The translations under genes and the position numbers were made by a program. Source: Marinitoga sp. 38H-ov (lineage in GTDB: Bacteria; Thermotogota; Thermotogae; Petrotogales; Petrotogaceae). Taken from it: a stretch of 64,000 bases of DNA. Location of the stretch: assembly GCF_011057715.1 (NCBI RefSeq), contig NZ_LNGH01000016.1, positions 1 to 64,000 on the forward strand. Direction: 5' to 3'. The notes under the pieces were generated by a model. The model did not search any database. It was not told the origin of the DNA and saw only the letters and a program-made list of their open reading frames with translations. The first letter of the stretch is position 1, and each line of letters begins with the position of its first letter. Shown piece by piece: positions 47,304-57,128 of the stretch.

Positions 47304-48628
47304 TTTTTTGCCCTCCCTTTTAAAGCTCTAGCTACTTTCTTTCCAGTTTTAAAAGATTTAACCAATTCAATACCAGCTGGACATGCATATGAACATGATC
47401 CACATTCAATACAATCCATCAACCCATATTCAAGAGCTTTATCATACTCTCTTTTTTCAACTTGCATTTTTAATAAGTATGGCATTAAATTTATTGGACA
47501 TACTTGAACACATTTTGAACATCTAATACATGGGAATAATTCTTTATCAGGTGCAACATCTTTAGTCATAACTGTTAATGCATTATTCCCTTTAAAAGTA
47601 GGAAGTTCTATATTTGGAAGTGGAATACCCATCATAGGGCCACCATACAATATTCTATCTATTTTTTCCTCTTCGACTAATCCAACATAATCTAACAAAT
47701 CTTTTGCTAATGTACCTATTCTATATATAAAGTTTCCAGGATTTTTTACACCTTCACCGGTTAGTGTAATGCCTCTTTCTACTAAAGGTTTCCCTTTTTC
47801 AACAGCTTCATATATAGCATATATTGTTGAAACATTAAATACTATTGCTCCAACATCTAATGGCAATCCACCTGAAGGTACTTCTTTTTTTGTAATAGCA
47901 TATATTAATTGTTTTTCCGCACCTTGAGGATACTTTGTTTTTAATACTTTTACTTCAATTGGTTCTCCAGATACAGCTTCTTTCATTTTTTCTATTGCAT
48001 CAGGTTTATTACTTTCAATTCCAATATACGCTTTGTTTACTCCTGTTGCATGCATAATTATCTTTATACCTTTAACTATTTCTTTTGATTTTTCTAACAT
48101 CATCCTATGGTCTATAGTTATATATGGTTCACATTCTGCAGCATTAATAATTAAATAATCTGCTTTTTTCCCTTCTGGAATAGACATTTTTACATGAGAT
48201 GGGAACATCGCTCCACCTAGTCCCACAATACCTGCTTCTTTTACTATTTCTATAATTTCTTTTGGTGATTTTTTTGAATAATCTCCATGATTAGGAATAA
48301 AATCCCATTCATCATCACCTGTTCTTTGAATAACTATTACATCATTTTTTGAACCAGATGCGGCATTTGTCATTTTAATAATTTCCACAACTTCACCAGT
48401 TACAGAAGAGTGAATATTTGCAGAGATAAAACCATTAGCTTCACCAATTTTTTGACCTGTTTTTACTTTTTGGCCTGGTTCCACTAAAATCTTCGCAGGA
48501 GCTCCTATATGATTTGTAGTGTAAATATACACTTTTTCTGGTAGTGGCAAAACCTTTATTTCTTTATGTTCTGCCAATTCCTTTTTTTCAGGTGGATGAA
48601 CTCCTCCCTTAAAAGATAATAGAGCCAT
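47300..48628 (-). CDS. rnfC: Rnf complex peripheral subunit RnfC
   Basis: A 442-aa cytoplasmic subunit with NADH- and FMN-binding parts (GLGGAMFPSHVK; NAAECEPYITIDHRMMLE) and two ferredoxin-type [4Fe-4S] motifs near the C-terminus (CIRCSKCVQVCP and CIECGSCSYACP). I chose ATG 48628, preceded by GGAGG and starting MALLSFKGGVHPPEKK. An open frame reaching 48727 would overlap the radical SAM gene and lacks homology. First gene of rnfCDGEAB. Confidence 0.95.
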   Translation of the reverse strand: MALLSFKGGVHPPEKKELAEHKEIKVLPLPEKVYIYTTNHIGAPAKILVEPGQKVKTGQKIGEANGFISANIHSSVTGEVVEIIKMTNAASGSKNDVIVIQRTGDDEWDFIPNHGDYSKKSPKEIIEIVKEAGIVGLGGAMFPSHVKMSIPEGKKADYLIINAAECEPYITIDHRMMLEKSKEIVKGIKIIMHATGVNKAYIGIESNKPDAIEKMKEAVSGEPIEVKVLKTKYPQGAEKQLIYAITKKEVPSGGLPLDVGAIVFNVSTIYAIYEAVEKGKPLVERGITLTGEGVKNPGNFIYRIGTLAKDLLDYVGLVEEEKIDRILYGGPMMGIPLPNIELPTFKGNNALTVMTKDVAPDKELFPCIRCSKCVQVCPINLMPYLLKMQVEKREYDKALEYGLMDCIECGSCSYACPAGIELVKSFKTGKKVARALKGRAKK

Positions 48629-48641
48629 TTCCTTCCTCCTT

Positions 48642-49526
48642 TCAATATTTCCTATTATGTGGAACATTATATAATGTTTTATTTGGCTTCTCATTATAAT
48701 ACGGTCTTGTGCAAAAACTACATCCACTTGTTTTTATTGCTTCATTATAAGAAATATCGACATCTGGTAATTTTACTAAAATGCCATTTTTAAATTCAAA
48801 ATCGTCTTTTTTTACATCAAATTTTTCTATAATTTCTCTAGCAAGTTGTATTTTTCTATACCTTTCCAAAGATGGAGGATCTTTTTTTTCAAATTCAGTA
48901 CCCGCAACTGGTGTAAAAGCAAATAATGATACTAAAATATTATATTTTTTCATTTCAAACATTAAATTAATTAAATCTTCATCTGTTTCCCCTAATCCAA
49001 CAATAACATGAGTTGTTATTTTTCCCGGATATTTCTTTGAGGATTCAATTAAAATGTTAAAGAGAGAGTCAAAACTCCCTCCCCTAATTCTACCAAATAA
49101 TTCTTTATTAGCAACATCAATTGATATACCTAAATCATCTATATTATACTTGAATATCTCATTTACTTCTTCCATATTTTTAGGTCTTAAAGATACTGCT
49201 TTTAACACAGGTATATCTTTTGTTTTATATAAAAATTCCTTTAAATCTTCAAAATAATTATTAGAATTAACTACTTGAAGGCATAATCTTTTAAATGGAT
49301 TTTTATCTTTAATCTTAGTTATAAATTCATCTATATTATATTCTGGCCATTTAACTCTAGACAACAAATCTTTGTCTGAATTTGCATCCTTTGCTTGAGC
49401 ACAAAAACTACAATTATATATACATTTTTCTCCCAACATCAAATAAGCTGTAGGCATATCAAAATTAATCTTACCCTTTTTAAAACCTAATAAAACAGCT
49501 GTTGCATAAGATAGTTTGACTTTCAT
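48642..49526 (-). CDS. Radical SAM protein, biotin-synthase-like
   Basis: A 294-aa radical SAM enzyme. Cys35, Cys39 and Cys42 (C-x3-C-x2-C) bind the SAM cluster; VVNSNNYFEDL and GLGETDEDLI fit a biotin synthase/lipoyl synthase-like barrel. A second Cys group near the C-terminus (SGCSFCTRPYYNEKP) could hold an auxiliary iron-sulphur cluster used as sulphur donor. It lacks the usual BioB C-terminal pattern. It might be one half of a two-protein lipoyl synthase or a cofactor-related enzyme; this is a guess. It sits 13 bases before rnfC in the same operon. Confidence 0.7.
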   Translation of the reverse strand: MKVKLSYATAVLLGFKKGKINFDMPTAYLMLGEKCIYNCSFCAQAKDANSDKDLLSRVKWPEYNIDEFITKIKDKNPFKRLCLQVVNSNNYFEDLKEFLYKTKDIPVLKAVSLRPKNMEEVNEIFKYNIDDLGISIDVANKELFGRIRGGSFDSLFNILIESSKKYPGKITTHVIVGLGETDEDLINLMFEMKKYNILVSLFAFTPVAGTEFEKKDPPSLERYRKIQLAREIIEKFDVKKDDFEFKNGILVKLPDVDISYNEAIKTSGCSFCTRPYYNEKPNKTLYNVPHNRKY

Positions 49527-49527
49527 T

Positions 49528-49791
49528 CTATTCCTCCTGAATTATTACTCCTTCTATATTATTACTAAATATAACTTTAATAATTGTTGCATCAGAAGAA
49601 GTATATATAATATTAGATGAATATCTTTTATCTTTAAAATCATTTTCAATAGTATTTATTTTTTCTAACTCTTTTTTCAATTTAATATCTCTATATATAC
49701 TATTTTTATATATATAATTTATCATAAATATATTAAATACAACCCCTATAATAATTAAAGAAATTATTAAAATTAATGAAAAATTTTTCAT
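49528..49791 (-). CDS. Small bitopic membrane protein, unknown
   Basis: An 87-aa protein with one N-terminal transmembrane helix (about 4-26), a charged helical stretch that may form a short coiled coil, and a beta-rich tail. The layout resembles FtsL/DivIC-type proteins, but there is no sequence signature. The ATG at 49791 overlaps the previous stop (TGATG), which I prefer to an ATG 18 bases upstream. Confidence 0.55.
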   Translation of the reverse strand: MKNFSLILIISLIIIGVVFNIFMINYIYKNSIYRDIKLKKELEKINTIENDFKDKRYSSNIIYTSSDATIIKVIFSNNIEGVIIQEE

Positions 49792-50819
49792 CAAAATACT
49801 CCCAACCATATACCTAAAAAAATAGCTGCTATTATTAATCCTATTGATAATCCAAAAATAATTAATATATCACTACTCCTTACTTTATTTTGAGGTAAAC
49901 CAGCTTCTCTTTTTAAACCATCTATACTTTCTTTTAAAACATCACCTATTATTTTATCTTCCGGTGGATTAAAATATTCTTCTCTTTTTCTGTGCATCTC
50001 CTCTATTCTATTAGAATCGACCATCATTTTTAAATTTTTTGAAATTACAGCCTTTCCAATTACCCCACCACCAAGATCAACTTTAATAAAATAATAGTCT
50101 GTGTTTTGAATTAATTCTTTCGCAATTAAACTTGATTCAATTGGCATAATATTTTTTCCTTGTTCGTCAAATTTATCTGGATATTGCTCCTTTAATCTAT
50201 TAATATTTGCAGGTTCAACTGGATCTATTATTAGAGAATAAACGGGATCTCCAACATCTAAATTATTTATCGTCATACCATTCAAAGGATCCGATAGAGG
50301 TAAAACTTCAGGAGAATTTAAAACATCTACTCTACTTAAATATGCTTTTTCTTTCTCTGAAAAACTTCTGTGTTGAGTCATCAACCATACAAGATCTTGA
50401 TAAGTTAATTTTTCTGCAACTATTCTTAAATTTATTTCTCCTTCCCATTCTTCAAAAATTTCTGTCAAAATAGCTTTAATAACAGCAACGTCTGAATCTC
50501 TTACTCCTAAAAACATTTTTGCGTTAACAATTTCTGGCCCATATCTTTTTATTGTAGATTGTACATATGCTAAAAATTGTTTATTAAGATCTAAAACAGT
50601 AGAATCTTTTATAGCATTATAATATAATTCTTCTAAATTTGCTTTATACTCTATATATGATAAATTTATATCAGGTAATTCATATTTGGGTAATTTAGAT
50701 TTAGGTATTGACAGTACTTTATACTCTGGTTTTCCCCTTTGTTTACCAAACATATACCCTATTATAACTTCTGCTGTTAAAGAAGATGTAGCAAAAAATT
50801 TTACAGCATAAAAATCCAT
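49791..50819 (-). CDS. Tail-anchored protein, Thermotogota-type, unknown function
   Basis: A 342-aa protein with a long soluble N-terminal region and a single C-terminal transmembrane helix (about 318-340), so it is tail-anchored with the bulk in the cytoplasm. Segments such as VDLGGGVIGKAVISKNLKMM and LDVGDPVYSLIIDPVEPANI are beta-rich. It may belong to a domain of unknown function restricted to this phylum (DUF4899-like), which I cannot confirm here. The ATG at 50819 has GGGGG well spaced upstream; a TTG two codons earlier is less likely. Lies between glgC and the small membrane protein. Confidence 0.6.
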   Translation of the reverse strand: MDFYAVKFFATSSLTAEVIIGYMFGKQRGKPEYKVLSIPKSKLPKYELPDINLSYIEYKANLEELYYNAIKDSTVLDLNKQFLAYVQSTIKRYGPEIVNAKMFLGVRDSDVAVIKAILTEIFEEWEGEINLRIVAEKLTYQDLVWLMTQHRSFSEKEKAYLSRVDVLNSPEVLPLSDPLNGMTINNLDVGDPVYSLIIDPVEPANINRLKEQYPDKFDEQGKNIMPIESSLIAKELIQNTDYYFIKVDLGGGVIGKAVISKNLKMMVDSNRIEEMHRKREEYFNPPEDKIIGDVLKESIDGLKREAGLPQNKVRSSDILIIFGLSIGLIIAAIFLGIWLGVF

Positions 50820-50831
50820 AACCAAGCCCCC

Positions 50832-52076
50832 TTATATTACATAACCTCCTGAAGGAACATCACCATTTATTTCTGTTACATAATTTCCTATCACAACATT
50901 TTTACCTATTGTTATGTTTGACGGTATTTTTGAATTAAAACCTATTAACGTTAAATCTGAATTATATATTTTCTTATTATATTGACTTTCTTTAAATTCC
51001 CCTATTCCTATTTTTACATTTTCTCCTATTTCAGTATTTTCAGCAATAATAACTTTTTCAATATATGCGCCTTTTTTAATAATACACTTATTCATAATAA
51101 CTGAATCTTTAACAATTGCTCCTTCTTCTACTATTACTCCTTGAAACAATACCGAATTATGAACCTCTCCATGTATTTCGCAACCTTCACTAATTAAAGA
51201 ACTACTAAGTTTCGCATTATTTGATACAAATGATGGAGGTAATTCCTCTGATTGAGTATATATTTTCCAATTAATATCATGGATATTTAATAATGGCAAT
51301 GGCCCTAATAGCTCCAAATTTGATTCCCAATACGACTCTAATGTACCGACATCTCTCCAGTAACCTTCATAATTATATGCAACTAAATTATTTTTCTCTT
51401 CTAACATTTTTGGTATAATATTTTTACCAAAATCATGTTCTGAATTAGGATCATTTGCATCGTCTATTAATAATTGTTTCAAAACATTCCAAGAATACAC
51501 ATAAATACCTAGAGAAGCTAAATTACCGCGCGGCTCCTTGGGTTTTTCTTGGAATTCTACAATTTTACCAAAAGAATCTGTTACCATTATTCCAAATCTA
51601 TGTGCTTCATTTATTGGAACCTCCATACAAGCTATAGTAGCATCTGCATTTTTTTCAATATGAAAATCTATCATCTCATTATAATCCATTTTATATATAT
51701 GATCACCAGATAAAATCAATACAAAATCAGGATCATAATTATCTATGTATTCTATATTTTGATATATTGCATCAGCCGTTCCCATATACCATGATTGATC
51801 TGTACTACTTACATATGGAGGTAAAATTGTTAATCCACCTGTTTTTATATCTAAATCCCATGGTCTCCCTATTCCTAAATGTTTATTCAATACGTGAGGT
51901 CTATACTGTGTTAAAACACCTACATTGTATATTCCTGAATTTACACAATTACTTATAGCAAAATCAATTATTCTATATTTACCTCCATACGGAACAGCTG
52001 GTTTAGCTAAGTACTCAGTTATAACTCCTAATCTAGTACCTTGTCCGCCAGCTAAAATCAAAGCTACAACATTCAT
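50832..52076 (-). CDS. glgC: Glucose-1-phosphate adenylyltransferase, catalytic subunit
   Basis: Makes ADP-glucose from ATP and glucose-1-phosphate, the committed step of glycogen synthesis (414 aa). N-terminal nucleotidyltransferase domain with the intact [11 protein letters not shown] motif, [15 protein letters not shown], the [10 protein letters not shown] metal-binding segment and [10 protein letters not shown]. The C-terminal left-handed beta-helix shows hexapeptide repeats (about 290-400). The ribosome-binding region TAAGGGGGGATTTTTA is unusually G-rich and is complementary over 10 bases to the candidate small RNA at 42312-42391. Confidence 0.96.
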   Translation of the reverse strand: MNVVALILAGGQGTRLGVITEYLAKPAVPYGGKYRIIDFAISNCVNSGIYNVGVLTQYRPHVLNKHLGIGRPWDLDIKTGGLTILPPYVSSTDQSWYMGTADAIYQNIEYIDNYDPDFVLILSGDHIYKMDYNEMIDFHIEKNADATIACMEVPINEAHRFGIMVTDSFGKIVEFQEKPKEPRGNLASLGIYVYSWNVLKQLLIDDANDPNSEHDFGKNIIPKMLEEKNNLVAYNYEGYWRDVGTLESYWESNLELLGPLPLLNIHDINWKIYTQSEELPPSFVSNNAKLSSSLISEGCEIHGEVHNSVLFQGVIVEEGAIVKDSVIMNKCIIKKGAYIEKVIIAENTEIGENVKIGIGEFKESQYNKKIYNSDLTLIGFNSKIPSNITIGKNVVIGNYVTEINGDVPSGGYVI

Positions 52077-52089
52077 TAAAAATCCCCCC

Positions 52090-53202
52090 TTATATAATCG
52101 ATCCTTTTTCTATCAATATTATTTCATTTTCACCAATTATTTTCCTTCCTTCTCTAATTTCACAATCTTTATCTATAATTGCATTCCTAATAACAGTTCC
52201 TTCTGATATAATTGTATCTTGTAATATTATCGAATTTTCAACAACTGCTCCTGCTTTTATCTTTACTCCTCTTGATATTATAGAATTCTTAACAAAACCA
52301 TTAATTATTACACCATCAGCAATAAAAGCATTTTCTACCTTAGCATTTATATTTATTTTAGGTGGAGCATAATCTTTTAATTTTGTATATATTTTTTTAT
52401 TATAAAACAGTTCTCTTCTAATTTCAGATTTTAATATATCCATATTAGTTTGATAATATGTTTTTATAGATTTTTTTATATTTGACCAATAACCTTTAAA
52501 ATCATATGCATAAACCCTTAATTTTTCTAAGTTTGGAATAATTACATCATGAACAATATCTGTACCTCCATTAGGAACTGTAGAATATAATAATTCCATT
52601 AAAAGAGATTTATTTATAAAATAAATCCCTAATGATATTCTATTAGATTTTATTTCCTTTGGTTTTTCATAAAATTCCAGAATTCGTCCCTCTTCATTTA
52701 CAACTACTTGACCAAATGTATTTAAAAGTTCCTTATCTTCAAATTCTTTTGTTAATATAGTAATATCTGCACCATGAGATAAATGATATCTATATAATTT
52801 GTTAAAATCAAAATTATATATATGATCTCCTGATCCTATTAAAACAAAATCTTCGTCTCCTCTTCTTAATAAAGTCATATTTTGAAATATTGCGTCAGCT
52901 GTACCTTTATAAACTGGTATTTCATCCTTACTTTTAAAATATGGTTGTAATATAAATAAACCACCTGTTTTTCTATCTAAATCCCATTCCTTTCCACTGC
53001 CTAAATGATCCATAAGGCTCCTTGGATAATATTGAGTTAAAACACCTACCTTTTTTATTTTTGAATTTACAAAATTACTTAAAGTAAAATCAATTGCTCT
53101 ATATTTTCCAAAAATAGGTACTGCAGCACTTGCTCTTTTTTGAGTTAATTTTCCTATTCCACTTTTAGATGATCCAGCTAAAATTAATCCTAATACTTTC
53201 AT
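52090..53202 (-). CDS. glgD: GlgD, regulatory subunit of ADP-glucose pyrophosphorylase
   Basis: A 370-aa paralogue of GlgC. The fold is retained (nucleotidyltransferase domain, then beta-helix), but the catalytic GGQGTRL motif is replaced by SSKSGIGKL, as in GlgD proteins that form a hetero-oligomer with GlgC and tune its activity. [10 protein letters not shown] and [10 protein letters not shown] are still visible. I chose ATG 53202, preceded by GAGGGGGATTGATAAA, over an ATG 30 bases upstream that overlaps the neighbouring gene. glgC follows 13 bases later. Confidence 0.92.
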   Translation of the reverse strand: MKVLGLILAGSSKSGIGKLTQKRASAAVPIFGKYRAIDFTLSNFVNSKIKKVGVLTQYYPRSLMDHLGSGKEWDLDRKTGGLFILQPYFKSKDEIPVYKGTADAIFQNMTLLRRGDEDFVLIGSGDHIYNFDFNKLYRYHLSHGADITILTKEFEDKELLNTFGQVVVNEEGRILEFYEKPKEIKSNRISLGIYFINKSLLMELLYSTVPNGGTDIVHDVIIPNLEKLRVYAYDFKGYWSNIKKSIKTYYQTNMDILKSEIRRELFYNKKIYTKLKDYAPPKININAKVENAFIADGVIINGFVKNSIISRGVKIKAGAVVENSIILQDTIISEGTVIRNAIIDKDCEIREGRKIIGENEIILIEKGSII

Positions 53203-53206
53203 TTTA

Positions 53207-53845
53207 TCAATCCCCCTCAAGAATTTTATCAAATTCCTCTTCTAAATGCTTTAACTTATCTATATCATTTTCTAATATTTTAGGATATAAATAATCAATA
53301 CCAAAAAGTTTTAATTTTTTTGATATAATAATCTTTAAATACGGATATTGAAATAATAGCTTAAGATTTTTCAACATTTTTTTATATGCAAATTTAAAAT
53401 CAATATTTATTTTAAATTCATTTTTTAATACTCTATTAAATTCCGTTGATATCTTTTCTATATTATTTACTTTAAGTATTTTCCACCATTTGTTTTCTAT
53501 AAAATGATTGCCTATAAATCTTAAAGATAGGATTTCATCAAAATTATATTCAAATTTCGTATGCAATTTAGATTCCGAGTAATATATATTTATTATTGGA
53601 TGTAATTTCTCATCTAATTCCATATGGGATATAAATCCATTATAATATCCTTCTGGAAAATTTTTCATTAATTCTTTATAATCAGATATGCTTAATTCGT
53701 GCAATTTATTCCCAATTTCTCTATATTTATTATTATTTACATAAAAAAATATATCTGGTCCTTGTGCTCCCAAATATAATTCTGGTCCCCATAATTTATA
53801 ATTATCTTTCATAGAATAAATTATATGTGCTAATATGCTTGGCAC
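53207..53845 (-). CDS. Zinc-dependent phospholipase C-like domain protein
   Basis: A 212-aa protein. PSILAHI at the N-terminus, LGAQGPDIFFY near 27-37, a His in GNKLHEL, and HMELDEKLHP near 74-83 match the pattern of the zinc-dependent phospholipase C (S1/P1 nuclease-like) superfamily, which binds zinc through His and Asp residues. No signal peptide is seen, so a secreted lipase role is unlikely. Start is GTG 53845 overlapping the upstream stop (TAGTG). Substrate unknown. Confidence 0.65.
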   Translation of the reverse strand: MPSILAHIIYSMKDNYKLWGPELYLGAQGPDIFFYVNNNKYREIGNKLHELSISDYKELMKNFPEGYYNGFISHMELDEKLHPIINIYYSESKLHTKFEYNFDEILSLRFIGNHFIENKWWKILKVNNIEKISTEFNRVLKNEFKINIDFKFAYKKMLKNLKLLFQYPYLKIIISKKLKLFGIDYLYPKILENDIDKLKHLEEEFDKILEGD

Positions 53846-55005
53846 TATTTAATCACCCTAATCCAGAAACATTTTAAATATAAACTTTCTGGTATTTGAA
53901 GTATCCAAGGATGATCATTTGATTGTGTTATAATATCCAAACTTTGCAACATAATTCCTTCATTTTCTACACTTCTCCTAAGCGATTCTATTAACAATGA
54001 TATATCTGCTTGATATGCACAGCTACATAAACTTAATATTCCGTAATTGTCTAATCTTTTTATACCTAATTCTGAAATCCTTTTAAAAATCTGTACTCCT
54101 TTAAATCTCTCAGTCTTCTTTTTTATTAATGATGGAGGATCCAACATCATTAAATTAAATGTATAATTTGTATTATTTAAAAACGTTTCAACATCGTCAA
54201 ATACCGTTTCTATTTCTACTCCATTTAACTTTGCATTTTCTTTAAGCAATTCAAGTGCATATTCATCCTTATCAACAGCTATCACTTTTTTTGCTCCATA
54301 TTTAGCCATATTCAATGCAAATCCACCAGTATATGAATATGCATCTAATCCTATAGCATCTTTAGAAAATTGCCTAATGTAAACTCTGTTTTTCCTTTGA
54401 TCAAAGAAAAACCCAGTTTTTTGACCATTTTTTATATCAACTATGTATTTAATACCCTCTTCTTCTATAATAAATCTATCTGGTGGTTCTTCTCCAAATA
54501 AAACTCCTGTATTTCTCTCTAAATCTTCTTCAGATGAAGTTTCAAAATCGCTTCTTTCATATATTCCTTTTATATCATCTCTAAATACTTTTATCAATGC
54601 ACTAATAATTTCATTTTTTTTATTCTCAACACCTTTGTTTCTAAATTGTATTACTATATATTTCTCATATTTATCAATAATCAATCCTGGTATTCCATCT
54701 GCTTCCGCATGAAAAAATCTATATGAATTACCAAAATTTTTTCTTATTTTTAATGCCTTTAAAAATTTATTATAAAAAAATACTTCATTTATTTCTTCAT
54801 CTTTTAACGATAATATCTTAACTGCTATATTAGATGATTTTGAAAATATTCCCTTTCCTATAAATTCAAAATCTGATGAAAAAACATTACATATTTCACC
54901 ATCTTTTTTTTCACCTGTTATTTCAGATATTTCATCTTTAAAAATCCACAAATATCCATTTTTTATCTTTTTTTCTTTTCCTTTTTTTAATTTCACTATA
55001 ATCAT
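53845..55005 (-). CDS. Class I rRNA methyltransferase, RlmI type (second copy)
   Basis: A 386-aa SAM-dependent methyltransferase with an N-terminal PUA-like region (KLKKGKEKKIKNGYLWIF), the SAM motif GLDAYSYTGGFALNMA, DPPSLIKKK and CSC near 330 containing the presumed catalytic Cys. It is clearly paralogous to the protein at 1589-2770 but diverged (different SC context, different linker). The two probably target different rRNA bases. It overlaps ndk by 4 bases. Confidence 0.85.
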   Translation of the reverse strand: MIIVKLKKGKEKKIKNGYLWIFKDEISEITGEKKDGEICNVFSSDFEFIGKGIFSKSSNIAVKILSLKDEEINEVFFYNKFLKALKIRKNFGNSYRFFHAEADGIPGLIIDKYEKYIVIQFRNKGVENKKNEIISALIKVFRDDIKGIYERSDFETSSEEDLERNTGVLFGEEPPDRFIIEEEGIKYIVDIKNGQKTGFFFDQRKNRVYIRQFSKDAIGLDAYSYTGGFALNMAKYGAKKVIAVDKDEYALELLKENAKLNGVEIETVFDDVETFLNNTNYTFNLMMLDPPSLIKKKTERFKGVQIFKRISELGIKRLDNYGILSLCSCAYQADISLLIESLRRSVENEGIMLQSLDIITQSNDHPWILQIPESLYLKCFWIRVIK

Positions 55006-55445
55006 AAGTCGTCTTGCACATCCAATCTATAATTTATTATCTCTTCATCTTTAAAGAATATTTTTAATTCTCTTTCAGCATTTTCAGGCGAATCTGATGC
55101 ATGAACAATATTTTTAGTAATACTCATTCCAAATTCACCTCTAATACTTCCAGGTGATGCTTTTAATGGATCTGTATTACCTATAATATGCCTTACCATT
55201 TCTATAACTCTCGGACCTTCTAAAACCATTACTATAATAGGTCCAGATAAAATAAAATTCATTAAATCATCATAAAATGGTTTACCTTTATGTTCTTTAT
55301 ACAATTCTTCTGCTTGTTCTTTAGTTGGAGAAATCATTTTCATAGCAACTATTTTTATTCCTCTTCTTTCTAATCTACTTATTACTTCGCCAACCAATCC
55401 TCTCCTAACTGTGTTTGGTTTTAAAAATAAAAATTCTCTTTCCAT
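55002..55445 (-). CDS. ndk: Nucleoside diphosphate kinase
   Basis: Balances nucleoside triphosphate pools through a phospho-His intermediate (147 aa). FLFLKPNTVRRGLVGEVISR, GNTDPLKASPGSIRGEFG and His115 in VHASDSPENAERE are diagnostic. GGGGGAA precedes the ATG. It overlaps the ABC ATPase gene by one base. Confidence 0.96.
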   Translation of the reverse strand: MEREFLFLKPNTVRRGLVGEVISRLERRGIKIVAMKMISPTKEQAEELYKEHKGKPFYDDLMNFILSGPIIVMVLEGPRVIEMVRHIIGNTDPLKASPGSIRGEFGMSITKNIVHASDSPENAERELKIFFKDEEIINYRLDVQDDL

Positions 55446-56065
55446 TATAATTCCCCCTTTAAAATTCCATCTTCTAAAAATATTTTTTTATCGCAATAAT
55501 TTATTAATTCATTCTCATGCGAAACTACCACCACTGTTTTTTTTAAGGATACTATCTTTTTAAATAAATTAAATACTATAAGCTTATTATTCATATCCAA
55601 ACTACCAGTAGGTTCATCTGCTAAAATTAATTTAACATCGCCAACTACAGCCCTTAAAATACTGGCTCTTTGTTTTTCACCACCAGATAATTCATATGGA
55701 TATTTATTTAATAAATTCTCTATTCCCAATATCTCCGAAATATCTCTTATTTCATTATAATTATACCTTTTTTTTCTAATATATTGAGCAAGTTTAGCAT
55801 TATCTAGTATTGTTAATTCATTTATTAGATTAAAAAATTGAAATACAAATCCTATTTTTGTCTTATCAATATTATAATTTATCTTTCCTGAATCCGGTTT
55901 TAATAATTTTCCCATTATAAATAATAACGTACTTTTTCCACTACCAGAGTGTCCATATATTCCATAATACTTATTATATTCAATACTTAAAGAAATATTT
56001 TTTAAAACATTATTTTTTTTATCATATGAAAAATAAATATTTTCCATATCTATTAAATTATTCAT
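55445..56065 (-). CDS. ABC transporter ATP-binding protein, LolD/MacB type
   Basis: A 206-aa ATPase. Walker A GHSGSGKST, Q-loop region FVFQFFNLINELT, signature LSGGEKQRASILRA and Walker B LILADEPTGSLD are complete; the H-loop His is in VVSHE. The group powers FtsX-type permeases (lipoprotein release, peptide export). I place the start at ATG 56065, behind GAGGTG, overlapping the permease stop by 8 bases; an ATG at 56128 would sit deep in the permease gene. Confidence 0.88.
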   Translation of the reverse strand: MNNLIDMENIYFSYDKKNNVLKNISLSIEYNKYYGIYGHSGSGKSTLLFIMGKLLKPDSGKINYNIDKTKIGFVFQFFNLINELTILDNAKLAQYIRKKRYNYNEIRDISEILGIENLLNKYPYELSGGEKQRASILRAVVGDVKLILADEPTGSLDMNNKLIVFNLFKKIVSLKKTVVVVSHENELINYCDKKIFLEDGILKGEL

Positions 56066-57128
56066 TATGTAACACCTCAATAGGATCAAAAGACAAAAGT
56101 TTCCTTGATGAAAAAAATGAAAAAACAAAAGACAATGAAATAATAAAAATAAAACTTAAAATAATATCATTAAACGAAATATAAAAAGGAATAGTGTCAA
56201 TGTAGAAAATCACAGATGGGAGTTTTAAATCTATTAACTTTAAAATCAAAATAGTAATATATGCAAGCAAATAACCGATTAAAAATCCTAAAATAGATAT
56301 TAATAAACTTTCTAATATAAAAACCATAGATATTTTTATTTTTTTCATACCCATAGAATATAATATACCTATTTCTTTTTTTCTTACAAAAATTGAATAC
56401 ATAACCGAATTCGAAATACTAAATCCACTCATTAATACCACAAAAAACGTAATTATCATAGCAAAATAAGAATCTATTTCAACAGCTTTAGCAAAATTTT
56501 CATTTTGCTCTTCCCAGGTGGATGATATTATATTTTTTAAATATTTTTCTTTTACTTTTTTTGCATCTTTTGGATTTTTTAAATATATACCTGTATAATA
56601 CAAATTTTCATTTGATTTGTTAACTATAAATGATGAATCTATAATGTATATTCCTGAATGAAAAATACCAGAAACTTTTATATTTTTCAGTTTAATACCA
56701 TTCGTGTCATCTGTATAAAATACATTTATTGTATCTCCTGGATTAATGTTAAAATTTTCTGCCATAACATTACCTATTATAGCTTCTTTAGTGTCTCCTT
56801 TTATTATTAAATCATTATAATACTCTAAATCATTTATTTCCCAATAAGATACTCCTATTCGTTTATTATTTTTATTAAAAAAACCTTGATAAATAGAGTA
56901 ATATATTTTATATTTTTCGCCTTCAATCTTTTCATTATATTTATCATAAATTATCACATGGGGATAAAATGAAGTAATTGAATCTATTAAAACTTTATCA
57001 AATCCTTTAATAACAGAAATAACAACTATCATTCCCCATACGCCAATAAGTATTGAAAGAAAAGGGAATAAAAAATGTTTTTTATTTTTTTTAAAAAAAC
57101 CTTTTACTAATAACAAAATTTCTTTCAT
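56058..57128 (-). CDS. FtsX-type ABC permease
   Basis: A 356-aa permease with one N-terminal helix (about 18-40), a large extracytoplasmic domain (about 45-215), and three C-terminal helices around 220-345, the topology of LolC/E and MacB. FVRKKEIGILYSMGMKKIKI is the typical FtsX cytoplasmic motif, and the end reads SFDPIEVLHNE. It functions with the ATPase encoded just downstream, probably moving lipoproteins or peptides at the envelope. Confidence 0.85.
   Translation of the reverse strand: MKEILLLVKGFFKKNKKHFLFPFLSILIGVWGMIVVISVIKGFDKVLIDSITSFYPHVIIYDKYNEKIEGEKYKIYYSIYQGFFNKNNKRIGVSYWEINDLEYYNDLIIKGDTKEAIIGNVMAENFNINPGDTINVFYTDDTNGIKLKNIKVSGIFHSGIYIIDSSFIVNKSNENLYYTGIYLKNPKDAKKVKEKYLKNIISSTWEEQNENFAKAVEIDSYFAMIITFFVVLMSGFSISNSVMYSIFVRKKEIGILYSMGMKKIKISMVFILESLLISILGFLIGYLLAYITILILKLIDLKLPSVIFYIDTIPFYISFNDIILSFIFIISLSFVFSFFSSRKLLSFDPIEVLHNE

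Noticed and set aside
53207-53845. CRISPR-, phage- or transposon-related function for the unnamed genes of the long operon
   Set aside because: No direct repeats, integrase, transposase or inverted-repeat ends are visible here or elsewhere in the window.
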